60,646 nucleotides of DNA from Deltaproteobacteria bacterium. GTDB lineage: Bacteria; Myxococcota; B64-G9. A model generated the notes under the pieces. It saw only the letters and a list, made by a program, of their open reading frames with translations. It was not told the origin of the DNA and ran no database searches. The stretch spans positions 1 through 60,646 of the forward strand of contig JAFCZJ010000008.1 of the NCBI GenBank assembly GCA_019314375.1. The letters run 5' to 3'. The translations under genes were made by a program, and so were the position numbers. Numbering within the stretch: position 1 is the first letter of the stretch; the number at the start of each line of letters is the position of its first letter. Below, piece after piece: positions 49,827 through 59,291 of this stretch.

Positions 49827-52028
49827 AAGCAGTAGCCCCCAAAGCCCGCTACCCATCCCAGTGCTACAGCCCCCATCGTTTTCCTTGTCTGTGCTTCCTC
49901 GACCAATACGAAGATGGGGCTGTTCCTCGGCCGCTTGTTCGCCCAGGCTGCAGCGCAAGCGATAGCTTTGCTCTTCCTGACCGCCGGCACCCAGGTGGCG
50001 TATGTATATGCCACCGCCCAGATCCTCGACATCTCCCAGAAAGGGCGCTCCCGCGGGGATGGATTCGATCTTTACAGTTTGGCCCGCCGTCGCCGAGGCT
50101 TTGGCGGGCAGGCCCTCGCTGTCGCGCGGTACGAAAACAACCTGGACTGGCTGGGCCGCATCCATTGGCAACCAGCCCTCGGAGAGGGTGCAGAGAGAAT
50201 GTGTTGAGTCCATGGCCAGGCTGACCTCGGCATCTGATCCCCGCAGGCTGTTCAGTACGTGGATGGCGCCATGGCCGCGAGCGTCGGTTCCACCCACGTC
50301 CAGACGGGAGGCCGCGATCACGGCCCGGCGGACCTGGATTCCCGTCCAGTCGGGGTGGGCTTCGAAGATCAATGCGCAGAGGCCCGCCGCATAGGGCGCG
50401 GCCATGCTCGTGCCCGAGGCCACTGCGTGCCGACCGTCCGGCAGCACTTGGGTCATCGAGCCTGCATCGAAAAAGATACTCTGGCTTGAGCGAGGATCGG
50501 CATCGGACGAAAGCGTGGAGGCTACAGAGAGGCCAGGGGCCAGCAGATCGGGTTTGAGGCGCCCGTCCCGGCTGGGCCCACGGGACGAGAAGGCGGTCCG
50601 CAGACCAGGCCAACCCGAGACGGCATGGAAGACGCCCTCCAGGTCCTGCCAGCGATTTCGAGCCGCGAATGCGCCCACCGCCAGAACGCCACGGGCCGTG
50701 GCCGGTGGGCCTACCAGGTTTGCATGGTTGTTGTGGGAGAGAAAATGGGGCCAGGGCCAGGTCACGCGGTCATAGTCAGCCACCCAGGCGTCCACCCGTC
50801 GACTTTGTCCGAAAAGTTCAAGAACCCATGTGCCGCTCGCCAGTTCGTCACCGCTGAACTCAAGCAAGACACGGCCCAGCGCTTTTTCCGCCTGGCGCTC
50901 GGTGGCCAGGTTGAGGGTACCGGAAGTAGAGGTCAAAGAGATTTGTGTGGGCTCATGCCCGGGACAGAGGGCGAGGAGCTCTTCGCCGGCAGGAGACTCA
51001 AGAGCCAGGCAGAGAGGGCCGTCTTCTTCATACCAGAGATCGATGAGGATTTGTCCCGTGCCTGGGAGATGAAAGGCCAGGCGCTCGGGGGGGGCTTTGA
51101 GTTGTAACTGCAACCTGGCATGACGGTCCTGTTCGCCTTCGTTGCCGGCCGCTACGCTCACGGCGCAGCTTGGATTCCTGCTCGTCACCGCCGAGGCCAG
51201 GGCCAACTCCAGAGGGCTTGTTCCGTCGTGGGCCCCAAGTTGATCGCCCAAGGAGAGGTTGACGACCAGGGGCTTGCCTGCTTGGCGAGCGACCTCCAGG
51301 CAAAATGCAAGGCCTGCGAGTACTCGAGCTTCATCCACCGTGCCTTCCGGACCAACCGCCTTGACCACAATCAACTCGGCCTCGGGTGCCAGGCCCTGGT
51401 AGATTGGACTGTTCCCGGCGGCGATGCCTGCGATGTGGGTGCCGTGACCGAAGGGATCTCGGCCCGCGGTCGATGCGGCTTCGTTCTCGCCATCCAGGGC
51501 CGCCTGTAACTCGATGCGCGAAAACACGGCGCCGTCGCCAAGGGCTTCTAAGTCCGCGTAAAGTCCGACGGGAGGCAGGGTCTGGTCCAACAACCAGGCC
51601 ACCCGGCTTTGCCCCGCATCGTCGATGAAGTCTTCGTGTCTCCAGTCCATGCCCGTGTCGATGATGGCGATCAATACGCCACGACCCATTTCCGTGCGCG
51701 TGGCTCTCGTTTCCCTGAGTCCGGTCCAGGCCGCGGCCTGATCCAGGCGAAGGCGATAGCGGGCCGGCCGGGTGAGGGTCATCAGTCCAGGCCTCTGCAA
51801 GATTCGACTCAGGTCCTTCGGTCCCCGAAGGCGGGTTGTGCAAATGGTCCCCACGCAGCTCAATTCCTTGTCTTTGGGCGGTGGGCTTTCGAAGCGCAGC
51901 ATGAGTCGATCGGGCTGCGCTCGACCCGGTATCCTCAACAGCGGGCCAAGCTCGGGGGGAGGGCCTGCTTCTGCTTTTGTTGCGGGCAGCAGCAAGAGGA
52001 GCCAGAGCCATGGCAGGGCGTAGCGCAT
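49707..52028 (-). CDS. Subtilisin-like serine protease with membrane-anchor C-terminus
   Basis: A 773-residue secreted S8 peptidase. Signal peptide (LPWLWLLLLLPATKAEA), then the triad: Asp in IAIIDTGMDWRHEDF, His in FGHGTHIAGIAAG and Ser in SGTSMAAPYAAG, with NLSLG for the oxyanion Asn region (Asn in SVAAGNEG). A long insert of beta-sandwich type separates the His and Ser parts. Near the C-terminus NDGGCSTG is followed by a hydrophobic helix (GLWGLLLLILHRL) and basic residues, resembling MYXO-CTERM-like sorting tails. About 40 further residues are encoded antisense to the end of the TPR gene. The start is taken at ATG 52028, where the signal begins; 36 upstream codons in frame lie in the terminator region. 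Confidence 0.9.
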   Translation of the reverse strand: MRYALPWLWLLLLLPATKAEAGPPPELGPLLRIPGRAQPDRLMLRFESPPPKDKELSCVGTICTTRLRGPKDLSRILQRPGLMTLTRPARYRLRLDQAAAWTGLRETRATRTEMGRGVLIAIIDTGMDWRHEDFIDDAGQSRVAWLLDQTLPPVGLYADLEALGDGAVFSRIELQAALDGENEAASTAGRDPFGHGTHIAGIAAGNSPIYQGLAPEAELIVVKAVGPEGTVDEARVLAGLAFCLEVARQAGKPLVVNLSLGDQLGAHDGTSPLELALASAVTSRNPSCAVSVAAGNEGEQDRHARLQLQLKAPPERLAFHLPGTGQILIDLWYEEDGPLCLALESPAGEELLALCPGHEPTQISLTSTSGTLNLATERQAEKALGRVLLEFSGDELASGTWVLELFGQSRRVDAWVADYDRVTWPWPHFLSHNNHANLVGPPATARGVLAVGAFAARNRWQDLEGVFHAVSGWPGLRTAFSSRGPSRDGRLKPDLLAPGLSVASTLSSDADPRSSQSIFFDAGSMTQVLPDGRHAVASGTSMAAPYAAGLCALIFEAHPDWTGIQVRRAVIAASRLDVGGTDARGHGAIHVLNSLRGSDAEVSLAMDSTHSLCTLSEGWLPMDAAQPVQVVFVPRDSEGLPAKASATAGQTVKIESIPAGAPFLGDVEDLGGGIYIRHLGAGGQEEQSYRLRCSLGEQAAEEQPHLRIGRGSTDKENDGGCSTGMGSGLWGLLLLILHRLHHFAHRLIVGRYFMGRLQAFLSTLTKVGGLRRL

Positions 52029-52054
52029 GGCATATTCTTGCACGAAGACCTTGT

Positions 52055-52167
52055 GCAGGGCACAAAAATCAGGCCCCGTTGCCAGCCCGTCTGGAAGTGC
52101 CCAGATTTGCTTGCCATGGTCCCTTGCGAAGGGCACAAAAAAACCGGCCCCGTTGCCGAGGCCGGTC
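52055..52167 (-). repeat. Imperfect direct repeat of the terminator segment
   Basis: Two segments (52055-52090 and 52128-52167) share AGGGCACAAAAA and GGCCCCGTTGCC, spaced about 74 bases apart. Only the second keeps a full stem and T-run on the minus strand. The first looks like a degraded duplicate. Confidence 0.5.
52137..52166 (-). terminator. Intrinsic terminator after the peptidase/propeller/barrel gene
   Basis: On the minus strand the stem ACCGGCC / GGCCGGT (52166-52160 with 52149-52143) and a ten-base loop are followed by a run of T to 52137. It lies about 23 bases after the stop at 52189. Confidence 0.88.
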
Positions 52168-52188
52168 GAATTTACTTCGCTTCTTGGA

Positions 52189-55100
52189 TCAATCGAAGCT
52201 TGAGCCGATGCCGATCGAGATGCGCAGACTCTTGGGTTCGGTCTCGGCGATCAGGGCGTCGTTGGGGTAGTTGTCCACGTAAATGCCGTCGTCGTTCACG
52301 TCGCGCATGCCGGCGGTGATGTCATTCAGGCCGTAGGAAATGCGGACGAAGCTGTTCCAGGGCAGGTAGCCGAACATGTAGCCCTTGAGCTTGAGCACGA
52401 AGCTGACGTCGTAGAGCAAATAGTTGCCGTTCTTGGATGCGATGTCCTTGAAGGGCACTTCTCTGCGCACTGTGCCGCGCTTGACGTATGGATCCCAGTA
52501 GCTCTGGGGGTTGTTCGCCACGTTGCCATAGACATCACGTTCGTAGTCGGCCGTGTAGCCCCAGAGGTTACCCGCCGTACCCGCAAGCTCTGCCCAGACG
52601 CCCGCAAAGTAGAAGGGACCGAACTTGCGGTTGATGCGCCGGTAGATAGGGAAGCGATAGGCCATGGACATGATCAACATGGTTTCGCCCTGCAGGCTGA
52701 AGTCTTCGTAACCGGCGAATTCCTGGGTAGCGGACTGGGTCGGCACGTAGCGCAAAGGATGCAGAGACCCACCGGAGAACTCATCCCAGCGTTGCACGTT
52801 GCGGTTCTGCCAGCCGGCCCTCATGTTCAGGCCCAGGGTGTGGTCGCCGGCCCGGTTCCACCAGGTGATGGGGAAGTTGTGCTGATAGGCGGCTTGGATC
52901 TCGTGGTAAATATAGTCGTCCGAGTTGTCGCCGGGCGGGTTGTGCCGGCCCAGCCACTCCACATCGGCGAACTCTCGATTGGGCAGGCCGGTGCGAGTGA
53001 GGCTGTACATCAACGAGGCGCGAAGTCCCTTGGGGTTGACGTCAGCGGTACCGCGTCTGCTGATGGCATCGTATTCCAAAGAAGCCATGTAGGCGTTGTT
53101 GGTCACGAAGGCGTCGCCCTGGTTGTCGGAGCGGCCCTGAGAGGTGTAGTAGCGATACTGGTAACTCAGGTCGGCCGTGATGCTGGGATTCAGCTCGTAG
53201 CTGATGCCGGCGAAGCCGAAGTCCACGGACTGGCGGTACTTGTAGTTCATGGGCGATTCGAAGTGCTCTTCGGATCGGGTCGACACGATGGCCGAAGAGC
53301 CGATGCTTTGAGAAAGTGTGCCCGCGAAGTCGATGTGCACCCAGCCCAAGATGAAAGTGGGATACCAGAAGTCATTGACGTAGATCAGGCGGTAGTCCGA
53401 GGTTTGTCCCAAGAGTACCTGGCCGATAAGGGTGTGCTTGTCCAGGTAATCGTTGATTACCATCTGCGTACCGATGCCGATGGCGTCGCGCTCGTAGAGG
53501 AAGAGGGGGATACCAATCACCGGGGTCCAGTTTTTCGGATTGAAGGGACTGTACGATGTGGACTTGGAGCGAATTTCCGGCAATTCCTCTTCGTAGGCCA
53601 GGTTGCGGGCCACTTCTTCTGGGGTGACGTCGTAACCGGCGTCTACCACCTTGTTGTAGAAGTCGTCCTTTTTCAGGCCTCGGAAGTGCAAGCCGAAGGA
53701 ATTGAAGTAGGCAAAGATCATGTTGCCTTCGGGCGTCAGTTTCGGTGTGAACACGCCGCCTAAGACGTTGGTCAGCTGCTTGACCTCTCGGGTTCCCAAG
53801 TCCATGTGATAGGCGTTGAAAACACCCGTGCGATCGGAGGAGTAGATGAAGCCCTTGCCGTCCGCGGTGAACGTGCCGTCTCGGTCTTCAGCCCGATCCC
53901 AGGTCAAAGGGTGCAGGTTGCTGCCGTCCGCGTTGATCATCCAGATATCCTGTTGATGATTGCGGTACAGGTCGGTGATGATGCGCTGTCCGTCCGGGCT
54001 GAAGCTGGGCTTGCCGAGTTGCGTGCCGTCGTGTTTTTTGATCAACCACTTGATGCAGTTTTCTTTTTGTTTGCCGTCGATGACGCACTTGCCGTCGATG
54101 GTGGTTTCCCGGGCATTGGCGGGCAGCAGACCCAGCCAGTTCTGGCCGTCTTCGAGATGCACGAAGGCGATGGTCTTGCCGTCGGGCGAATAGGAGGGAT
54201 AGACCGCTCGCAGGCGGTAGCTCAGTCGCTCTACGTCTTCCGATTCCAGATCATATTCGAACAGATCGTAACGGTAGTAGCCATCCAGTTGAATGCAGGG
54301 CAGCCAGGTATGGGGGCAGCGCAGAGAGCTGAAGAGCATCTTTTTGCTGTCCGGGTGCCAATCGTAGCCGGTCCAGAAAGAAGCGCCCTTGATGATTTTT
54401 CCCTCTTCGGCTATGGCGCCGAAGCGTTTGCCCGACAAGTAGCGGCCCGAAAAGACCGGCAGGTCCTTGGTATCGATGGGCATGATTCGAACAGCTCGGC
54501 TGGACAACGCCACTTTTTTTCCGTCCGGGGAGATCAAAGGAAGCATAGCCCAGGGGCTGCCTGCTTCAAAGTGGGCCTTGCGCTTGCGCCTTTTCCAATA
54601 GCGGACCTTGGGTTTGCTCGCCGCTTTGTTCAGCTCGTCCAAAGCCTCGTCCACCAAAGCCAGGGAGCCGGCGGCCTGAATTGCGGACGCGGTGACCTCG
54701 GCGAACTTGCTCATTTGGGCCAGCTTGTCGTCTTCATCGATTTTGGCGCCTTCGGCTTCGTAGCGCTTGATGGCGTCTTTGAGCACCGACTTGTAAGCTT
54801 CCAGTTGTTCTTTCTTCTCGACCTTTTCCCCTTCCAGGGTCTTGTCGATTTTCTTGATGGTTCCTTCGGCCTCTTCCACGTCGGCCGGCAGGGCGAACTT
54901 GTAATTGGCAACGCCCAGCTCCATCTTGTACTTGCCGTTGTCCAGTTTCTCGACCTCGCGCACTTCCTTGCCGAAGGTGTACGCCAGGCGCTCGCCTTCG
55001 TGCAGGGCCTTGCGGATGGGGGCGGACTGACGCTCATAACGGCTACGCATCCAGTTGATGTAGCCATCATACAATTCGTGGCCCTCGACGCCGAGGACGT

Positions 55101-55923
55101 CTTCAATGTTCTTTTCCCAGACCAGATTGCCCTTTTTATCCGAGTTGATGGCCAGTTGAGCGTATTGCTCTTTGCCATATTTTTCTTGCACATACAGAGC
55201 CATGGAGTAGCCCTGTTGGTAGCCTTTTTCGCCGTCGAAACCCGAGTATTTGTCACCGATGGTGAACATTTCTTCGAAGCTCAGGGCGTTGTCATCCAGG
55301 ACGGTCATGCGCAAGTGCATGTCGCGGGCGGTGGTCCACCAGTTGAAGCCGGCCATGTGGGCCGAGTACTCCGCGATACCTTCGGTCCACCAGAAGGGCA
55401 TGTTGTAGCCGAGGAGAAAACTGGCGCCGAAGTCGATGTTGTTCACGCCGTCTTCGATCAGGCCCTGGCCCAGGACGACCATGTTGGACTCGGCTTTCCA
55501 GTCGTTGACTTTCAGCGAGACGATGTGGCCGAACTCGTGGGTGAAACAGTCGGGGATCCACTCTTGCCGACCACGGAGCACGTAGTAAAGCGGGGTGGCC
55601 CAGACCGTCACCCAGTCCACGCTGTAGGCCGCCCAACCGTTGGCGTTTTCTTCCTGGTCGCGGATGACGATGTGGACTTTTTCTTTCAGAGGGTAGTCAA
55701 ACAGGCCCGTCACCTTGGGGTAGGCGATCTCGGCATATTTGGCCATCATGCGGGCCGTCCACTCCACTTTGGGGTAGTAATGAATCATGAAGTGTTCGGT
55801 TTCTAAAGTCAGCCAATCCACATCGGGGAAGTTCCCGTCATAGGTTTTGCCGGATTGTGGTGCCAGCAAGACACATGTAAGTGCCAAAATGGCCAAGATG
55901 TTGCAAAGAGCGCCGGTTCTCAT
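52189..55923 (-). CDS. Peptidase-MA-like / TolB-type beta-propeller / outer-membrane barrel fusion
   Basis: A 1244-residue exported protein. After the signal peptide, residues about 25-310 form a gluzincin-type peptidase domain with DCFTHEFGHIVSL (HExxH) and, about 60 residues on, WWTEGIAEYSA with the third-ligand Glu. A helical coiled-coil stretch follows (about 310-440), then PD40/TolB-like propeller blades (MLPLISPDGKKVALSS, VYPSYSPDGKTIAFVH, GKPSFSPDGQRIITDL), and from about 830 a beta-barrel with many amphipathic strands ending at SLRISIGIGSSF. It is probably an outer-membrane protein with a periplasmic or surface peptidase and propeller. The start is ATG 55923 after GGAGG. It lies 48 bases after the upstream barrel gene and may be co-transcribed with it; a terminator follows. 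Confidence 0.82.
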   Translation of the reverse strand: MRTGALCNILAILALTCVLLAPQSGKTYDGNFPDVDWLTLETEHFMIHYYPKVEWTARMMAKYAEIAYPKVTGLFDYPLKEKVHIVIRDQEENANGWAAYSVDWVTVWATPLYYVLRGRQEWIPDCFTHEFGHIVSLKVNDWKAESNMVVLGQGLIEDGVNNIDFGASFLLGYNMPFWWTEGIAEYSAHMAGFNWWTTARDMHLRMTVLDDNALSFEEMFTIGDKYSGFDGEKGYQQGYSMALYVQEKYGKEQYAQLAINSDKKGNLVWEKNIEDVLGVEGHELYDGYINWMRSRYERQSAPIRKALHEGERLAYTFGKEVREVEKLDNGKYKMELGVANYKFALPADVEEAEGTIKKIDKTLEGEKVEKKEQLEAYKSVLKDAIKRYEAEGAKIDEDDKLAQMSKFAEVTASAIQAAGSLALVDEALDELNKAASKPKVRYWKRRKRKAHFEAGSPWAMLPLISPDGKKVALSSRAVRIMPIDTKDLPVFSGRYLSGKRFGAIAEEGKIIKGASFWTGYDWHPDSKKMLFSSLRCPHTWLPCIQLDGYYRYDLFEYDLESEDVERLSYRLRAVYPSYSPDGKTIAFVHLEDGQNWLGLLPANARETTIDGKCVIDGKQKENCIKWLIKKHDGTQLGKPSFSPDGQRIITDLYRNHQQDIWMINADGSNLHPLTWDRAEDRDGTFTADGKGFIYSSDRTGVFNAYHMDLGTREVKQLTNVLGGVFTPKLTPEGNMIFAYFNSFGLHFRGLKKDDFYNKVVDAGYDVTPEEVARNLAYEEELPEIRSKSTSYSPFNPKNWTPVIGIPLFLYERDAIGIGTQMVINDYLDKHTLIGQVLLGQTSDYRLIYVNDFWYPTFILGWVHIDFAGTLSQSIGSSAIVSTRSEEHFESPMNYKYRQSVDFGFAGISYELNPSITADLSYQYRYYTSQGRSDNQGDAFVTNNAYMASLEYDAISRRGTADVNPKGLRASLMYSLTRTGLPNREFADVEWLGRHNPPGDNSDDYIYHEIQAAYQHNFPITWWNRAGDHTLGLNMRAGWQNRNVQRWDEFSGGSLHPLRYVPTQSATQEFAGYEDFSLQGETMLIMSMAYRFPIYRRINRKFGPFYFAGVWAELAGTAGNLWGYTADYERDVYGNVANNPQSYWDPYVKRGTVRREVPFKDIASKNGNYLLYDVSFVLKLKGYMFGYLPWNSFVRISYGLNDITAGMRDVNDDGIYVDNYPNDALIAETEPKSLRISIGIGSSFD

Positions 55924-55971
55924 GATTCCTCCGAAAGGCATCGTCGGTGTAGTTCTAGGTGACGGACGCGC

Positions 55972-57123
55972 CTAGTAGCGGCCAGTGATGGCAACGCCGA
56001 ACTCGCCCAGAATCAGACCGCCGACAATTTCCTTGCCGAGGACCTGCATGGGTTCGAAATTCTCGATGGTGGCGTTGTTGCCGTCTTTGTTAACCAGATA
56101 GCGGGTGTTTTTGCCCATCAGGTGGAACTGGGCAAAAGCCGTGATGTCCAGCCACTCCAGAGGGCGGAGGATCAGGCGCGGCGTCAGGGTGAAGATGTAG
56201 CCAGCGCTGGAGACCTTGTCGCCGTTGGGGGCTACTACATCCCAGTCCTGGTAGCGGGCGCCGTTGAACAGCAACATCTCGGATTCTTCCACTTCGCCGG
56301 TGGCGGGGTTCTGCCAACGGATGGTCTCGGCGCGGTATTCAGCGATGGCCAAGGCCGAGGAGCGGCGGTACGTGAAGCGACCGCTCAGCTGGAAGGCCAT
56401 GTAGTCAAAGGCCGCGATGATGTCCAATTGTGCGTAGATTTCATCGCCCAAATCCAGCCCCGCGTTGGTGATGGAGGTGTGGCGGTCGATGATGTACTGC
56501 ACGGTCTCGGGGAAGCGGATGTTGTAGCCCGCGGCCCAACCCAGCGCCATGTACCGGAAAAGCTGCAGGCGCCCCAGGAAGGACAACTCCACGTCCGTGG
56601 TGCCCGTGCCCGTGATGTTCAGGCTGTTGGCACCCGGGGATTCTGAGCCGGTGGGCAGCTTCCATCGCAGGCCCATGCCCATGGAGATGGTCGGGTCGTT
56701 ACGGCGAAAGAACTGGTAAATGATACCCGTGTTGGCATCGCCGATCTTGCCGGACGACTTGCGGTCATAGATGAGCTCGCCGGCCGCATCGGTGGTGGAA
56801 TCTTCGCTCCAGACGATGGGGATGTTCGTCCAGAAGGTCCAATTCTCGGTGAAACCAAAGTGCCAGCCCACGTCCATGTACATCATGTCGTATTGGTGCG
56901 GGGCGTCGGCCACCTTGCCGTTTGAGTTGAAGTAGTTTTCACTCCACAAGAATCGCATGCCGGTGTACATTTCCAGCACGGCCATGCCTTTACTAATGCC
57001 TTTTTCGGTCTCGAGTCTGGGCTCTGTGTCCCAACTCGAGTGATCCTCGAAGGCGGCAGCAAAAACTTGAGAGGGTGACAATAAGACACCCAGTGTCAGG
57101 AGTAGGGGCAGAACTCTGTTCAT
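55972..57123 (-). CDS. Outer-membrane beta-barrel protein
   Basis: A 383-residue exported protein with a signal peptide (LPLLLTLGVLLSPSQVFAA). The mature part has repeated amphipathic strands (MGMGLRWKLPTGSES, IYAQLDIIAAFDYMAFQLSG, YIFTLTPRLILRPLEWLDITA) and ends in an aromatic residue (GVAITGRY), as in outer-membrane porin-like or transporter barrels. The exact family is not recognised. The start is ATG 57123, seven bases after GGAG; a second ATG at 57126 is closer. The peptidase-barrel fusion gene follows on the same strand. Confidence 0.78.
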   Translation of the reverse strand: MNRVLPLLLTLGVLLSPSQVFAAAFEDHSSWDTEPRLETEKGISKGMAVLEMYTGMRFLWSENYFNSNGKVADAPHQYDMMYMDVGWHFGFTENWTFWTNIPIVWSEDSTTDAAGELIYDRKSSGKIGDANTGIIYQFFRRNDPTISMGMGLRWKLPTGSESPGANSLNITGTGTTDVELSFLGRLQLFRYMALGWAAGYNIRFPETVQYIIDRHTSITNAGLDLGDEIYAQLDIIAAFDYMAFQLSGRFTYRRSSALAIAEYRAETIRWQNPATGEVEESEMLLFNGARYQDWDVVAPNGDKVSSAGYIFTLTPRLILRPLEWLDITAFAQFHLMGKNTRYLVNKDGNNATIENFEPMQVLGKEIVGGLILGEFGVAITGRY

Positions 57124-57327
57124 CATGTCACTCCGAGCTTGTTGGTCTACCTGCTTTAGCAGACGAAAAAAATCAGATTCCCGAGGGTATGTCAAGGCTT
57201 ATTCCCCCGGAAATTCGGTCCTTCCCAGGGTACAAAGTCCCCCAAAAGGTGATTTTTTGCCCTTGCTTGGGCAAATTTCGAGTCCTGGCTTGACCGGGGG
57301 CTCAGACTGGTTCAATATCGGCAACCC

Positions 57328-58089
57328 ATGCATGTCACAAGCGAAAATCGGACCGTCCGGATGCTTAATCGCGTGGGTGATTTCGTCATCATGGCCTTTG
57401 ACGTGCTGTTGGCTTGTTTCCGGCCTCCTTTTCGTATTGGGCTGCTTTTTCAGCAACTGGACTTTGTGGGCGTGGGCTCTTTGTTCATCGTGGCTCTGAC
57501 GGGCACTTTCACCGGTGCGGTCTTCACCTTACAGAGTGTCTATGCCTTTTCTATGTTCAGTATGGAGTCCATGGTGGGCGCCACGGTCACCCTCGCGCTT
57601 TGCCGCGAGTTGTCCCCCGTGCTCACGGCTTTGATGATCACAGGCAGGGCCGGCTCCGCCATGGCTACCGAGTTGGGCACCATGCGGGTCACGGAGCAGA
57701 TCGATGCTCTGAAATCCATGGCCGTCAACCCGGTGCAGTACCTGATCGTGCCGCGTTTTTTGGCCTCTTTGTTTATGTTTCCTGCCTTGACCATGGTTTT
57801 CAACATCGTGGGCGTGGCCGGTGCCTGGGTTGTCGGCGTGGAGATGTGGGGCATCGACCCGGGTAACTTTATCGCCAAGATTCAGTGGTATGTGCAGGCT
57901 TCGGATATCACTTCGGGTCTGATTAAGGCGACGGTCTTCGGCGGTTTTGTGTCCCTGGCCTCCTGTTACAAGGGTTACTACGCCGAGGGCGGTGCCCGGG
58001 GCGTGGGTCAGGCCACCACCCAGGCGGTGGTGACGGGCTCGGTGGGGGTCATGATCATAGATTATTTCCTGACGGTGCTCATGTATTGA
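57328..58089 (+). CDS. mlaE: MlaE-family ABC transporter permease
   Basis: A 253-residue inner-membrane permease of phospholipid/hydrophobic-substrate ABC transporters. It has several hydrophobic segments and the family motifs TGTFTGAVFTLQS, CRELSPVLTALMITGRAGSA, ELGTMRVTEQIDALKSM, VPRFLASLFMFPAL and a late CYKGYYAEGGARGVGQAT. Partners MlaF (ATPase), MlaD (MCE) and others are not next to it in this window. The ATG at 57328 has no strong ribosome site. It is 41 bases upstream of a nucleotidyltransferase-like gene on the same strand. Confidence 0.94.
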   Translation: MHVTSENRTVRMLNRVGDFVIMAFDVLLACFRPPFRIGLLFQQLDFVGVGSLFIVALTGTFTGAVFTLQSVYAFSMFSMESMVGATVTLALCRELSPVLTALMITGRAGSAMATELGTMRVTEQIDALKSMAVNPVQYLIVPRFLASLFMFPALTMVFNIVGVAGAWVVGVEMWGIDPGNFIAKIQWYVQASDITSGLIKATVFGGFVSLASCYKGYYAEGGARGVGQATTQAVVTGSVGVMIIDYFLTVLMY

Positions 58090-58130
58090 CGCAAGTTCTT
58101 CGCCCGGCTTAAGGGCAGGACCGTGATGCC

Positions 58131-59291
58131 ATGGTGGATCGCTTCGAAAAGGCTGAAAAACTGGAACAGGGCGCGGGCATCGACGCCATCGTCTTGGCCG
58201 GGGGAAAGGCGGACCGTCGGTTTGTGGTGGATGGTCGGCCCGTCTATAAGCCTTTTTTGCGTCTGGGGGGGGAAACCCTTGTCACCCGGGCCGTGCGCGC
58301 GGCCCTCCATGCGAAAGAGGTGGGGCGGGTGGTGGTGGTGGGGCCTGTCGAGGCTTTGCGTGAGGCCTTGGGTCCCCTGATGGAAGAGGCCGGTGAGGGT
58401 TTGACCCTGCTTGAAGAAGGCGAGGGCATTTTGGAAAATATGCTTATTGGCTTCTTCGATGCGATCCTGCCGAGTCGGGGCTATGCGGCCCCTCGGGCCG
58501 CCGAGTTGACGCCGAATTCCGTGGCTGAGTTCAAGCTGCAACACCCGGAGCTTGTGTCTCATCGCGTGTTGATCATGACTTCGGACATGCCTTTTGTTCG
58601 GGCCGTCGATCTGGATCGATTCATCCGGATGGCTCCGCAAGAAGCCAAGCTGGTCGTGGGCATGCTCGATCACGCCGAGTTGGAAAAAATGCAAAAAGCC
58701 CTGGGCGATCATACGGTGTTGGATCAGTGGAAGCTGGGGGCCATGCCCTTCCGGGAGGTGTCCGTGCGTTTGAACAACCTCTGGTTGGCCAGGCCCCTGT
58801 CCGCGGAACCCGTGATCTACGATTTGGTGCGCGAGGTCTACGAGCATCGCTGGATGCTCAAGCAGAACGGTTCGGTGCACTGGGCCAACTGCTGGTCCAT
58901 CATGCGGAGTTTTTGGCGATTTTCTCGCAAGATAAAGGGACGCAGGCGTTTTGTGCGCGGCGTCTTCAACCTGGTGCCTTTGCTTTTTGCCACCTTGTTG
59001 GCGCGGATGACCCTGCGCGCGGGTCGCTGGCTGTCTTCGCCCTTTCGGTTTTTGGTGAGACGAAGAGACGTGGAGTTCACCGGCAGCCTGCTCATCAGCA
59101 CGCCCACGGAGATGCACATCAGTCGGGACTTAGGCCCGGCCATCGACATCGACGTGGAAGAGAGCTACCTGAGCCTGTCCCGTGAAGGCGAGGAAGGTTT
59201 TCGCCGGGTCGAGCGCTACTTGCTGCAACAGGAATCAGCGGCTTGCGCGAAGGCGAAAGCGCGCGAAGGCCAGGAAGAAGAGAAGACCTGA
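58131..59291 (+). CDS. MobA-like nucleotidyltransferase with long C-terminal extension
   Basis: A 386-residue protein. Residues about 15-200 look like an NTP-transferase fold: DAIVLAGGKADRRF, later HRVLIMTSDMPFVRAVDLDRF with the DxP-like metal site (SDMP). Residues about 200-386 are an unrecognised extension with a hydrophobic stretch (GVFNLVPLLFATLLARM), basic segments and a helical end. Similar domains transfer nucleotides to molybdopterin, sugars or phospho-sugars; the actual substrate is unknown. It follows mlaE closely. Its end overlaps the convergent TIG-like gene by 57 bases. Confidence 0.75.
   Translation: MVDRFEKAEKLEQGAGIDAIVLAGGKADRRFVVDGRPVYKPFLRLGGETLVTRAVRAALHAKEVGRVVVVGPVEALREALGPLMEEAGEGLTLLEEGEGILENMLIGFFDAILPSRGYAAPRAAELTPNSVAEFKLQHPELVSHRVLIMTSDMPFVRAVDLDRFIRMAPQEAKLVVGMLDHAELEKMQKALGDHTVLDQWKLGAMPFREVSVRLNNLWLARPLSAEPVIYDLVREVYEHRWMLKQNGSVHWANCWSIMRSFWRFSRKIKGRRRFVRGVFNLVPLLFATLLARMTLRAGRWLSSPFRFLVRRRDVEFTGSLLISTPTEMHISRDLGPAIDIDVEESYLSLSREGEEGFRRVERYLLQQESAACAKAKAREGQEEEKT

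Noticed and set aside
53806-55806. A 666-residue plus-strand open frame
   Set aside because: It is antisense to the peptidase/propeller/barrel gene, whose motifs are clear; no ribosome site or family motif is seen.
57180-57210. TTGACA on the minus strand upstream of the barrel gene at 57123
   Set aside because: A good -35 but only a T-run at the -10 position; too weak to list.
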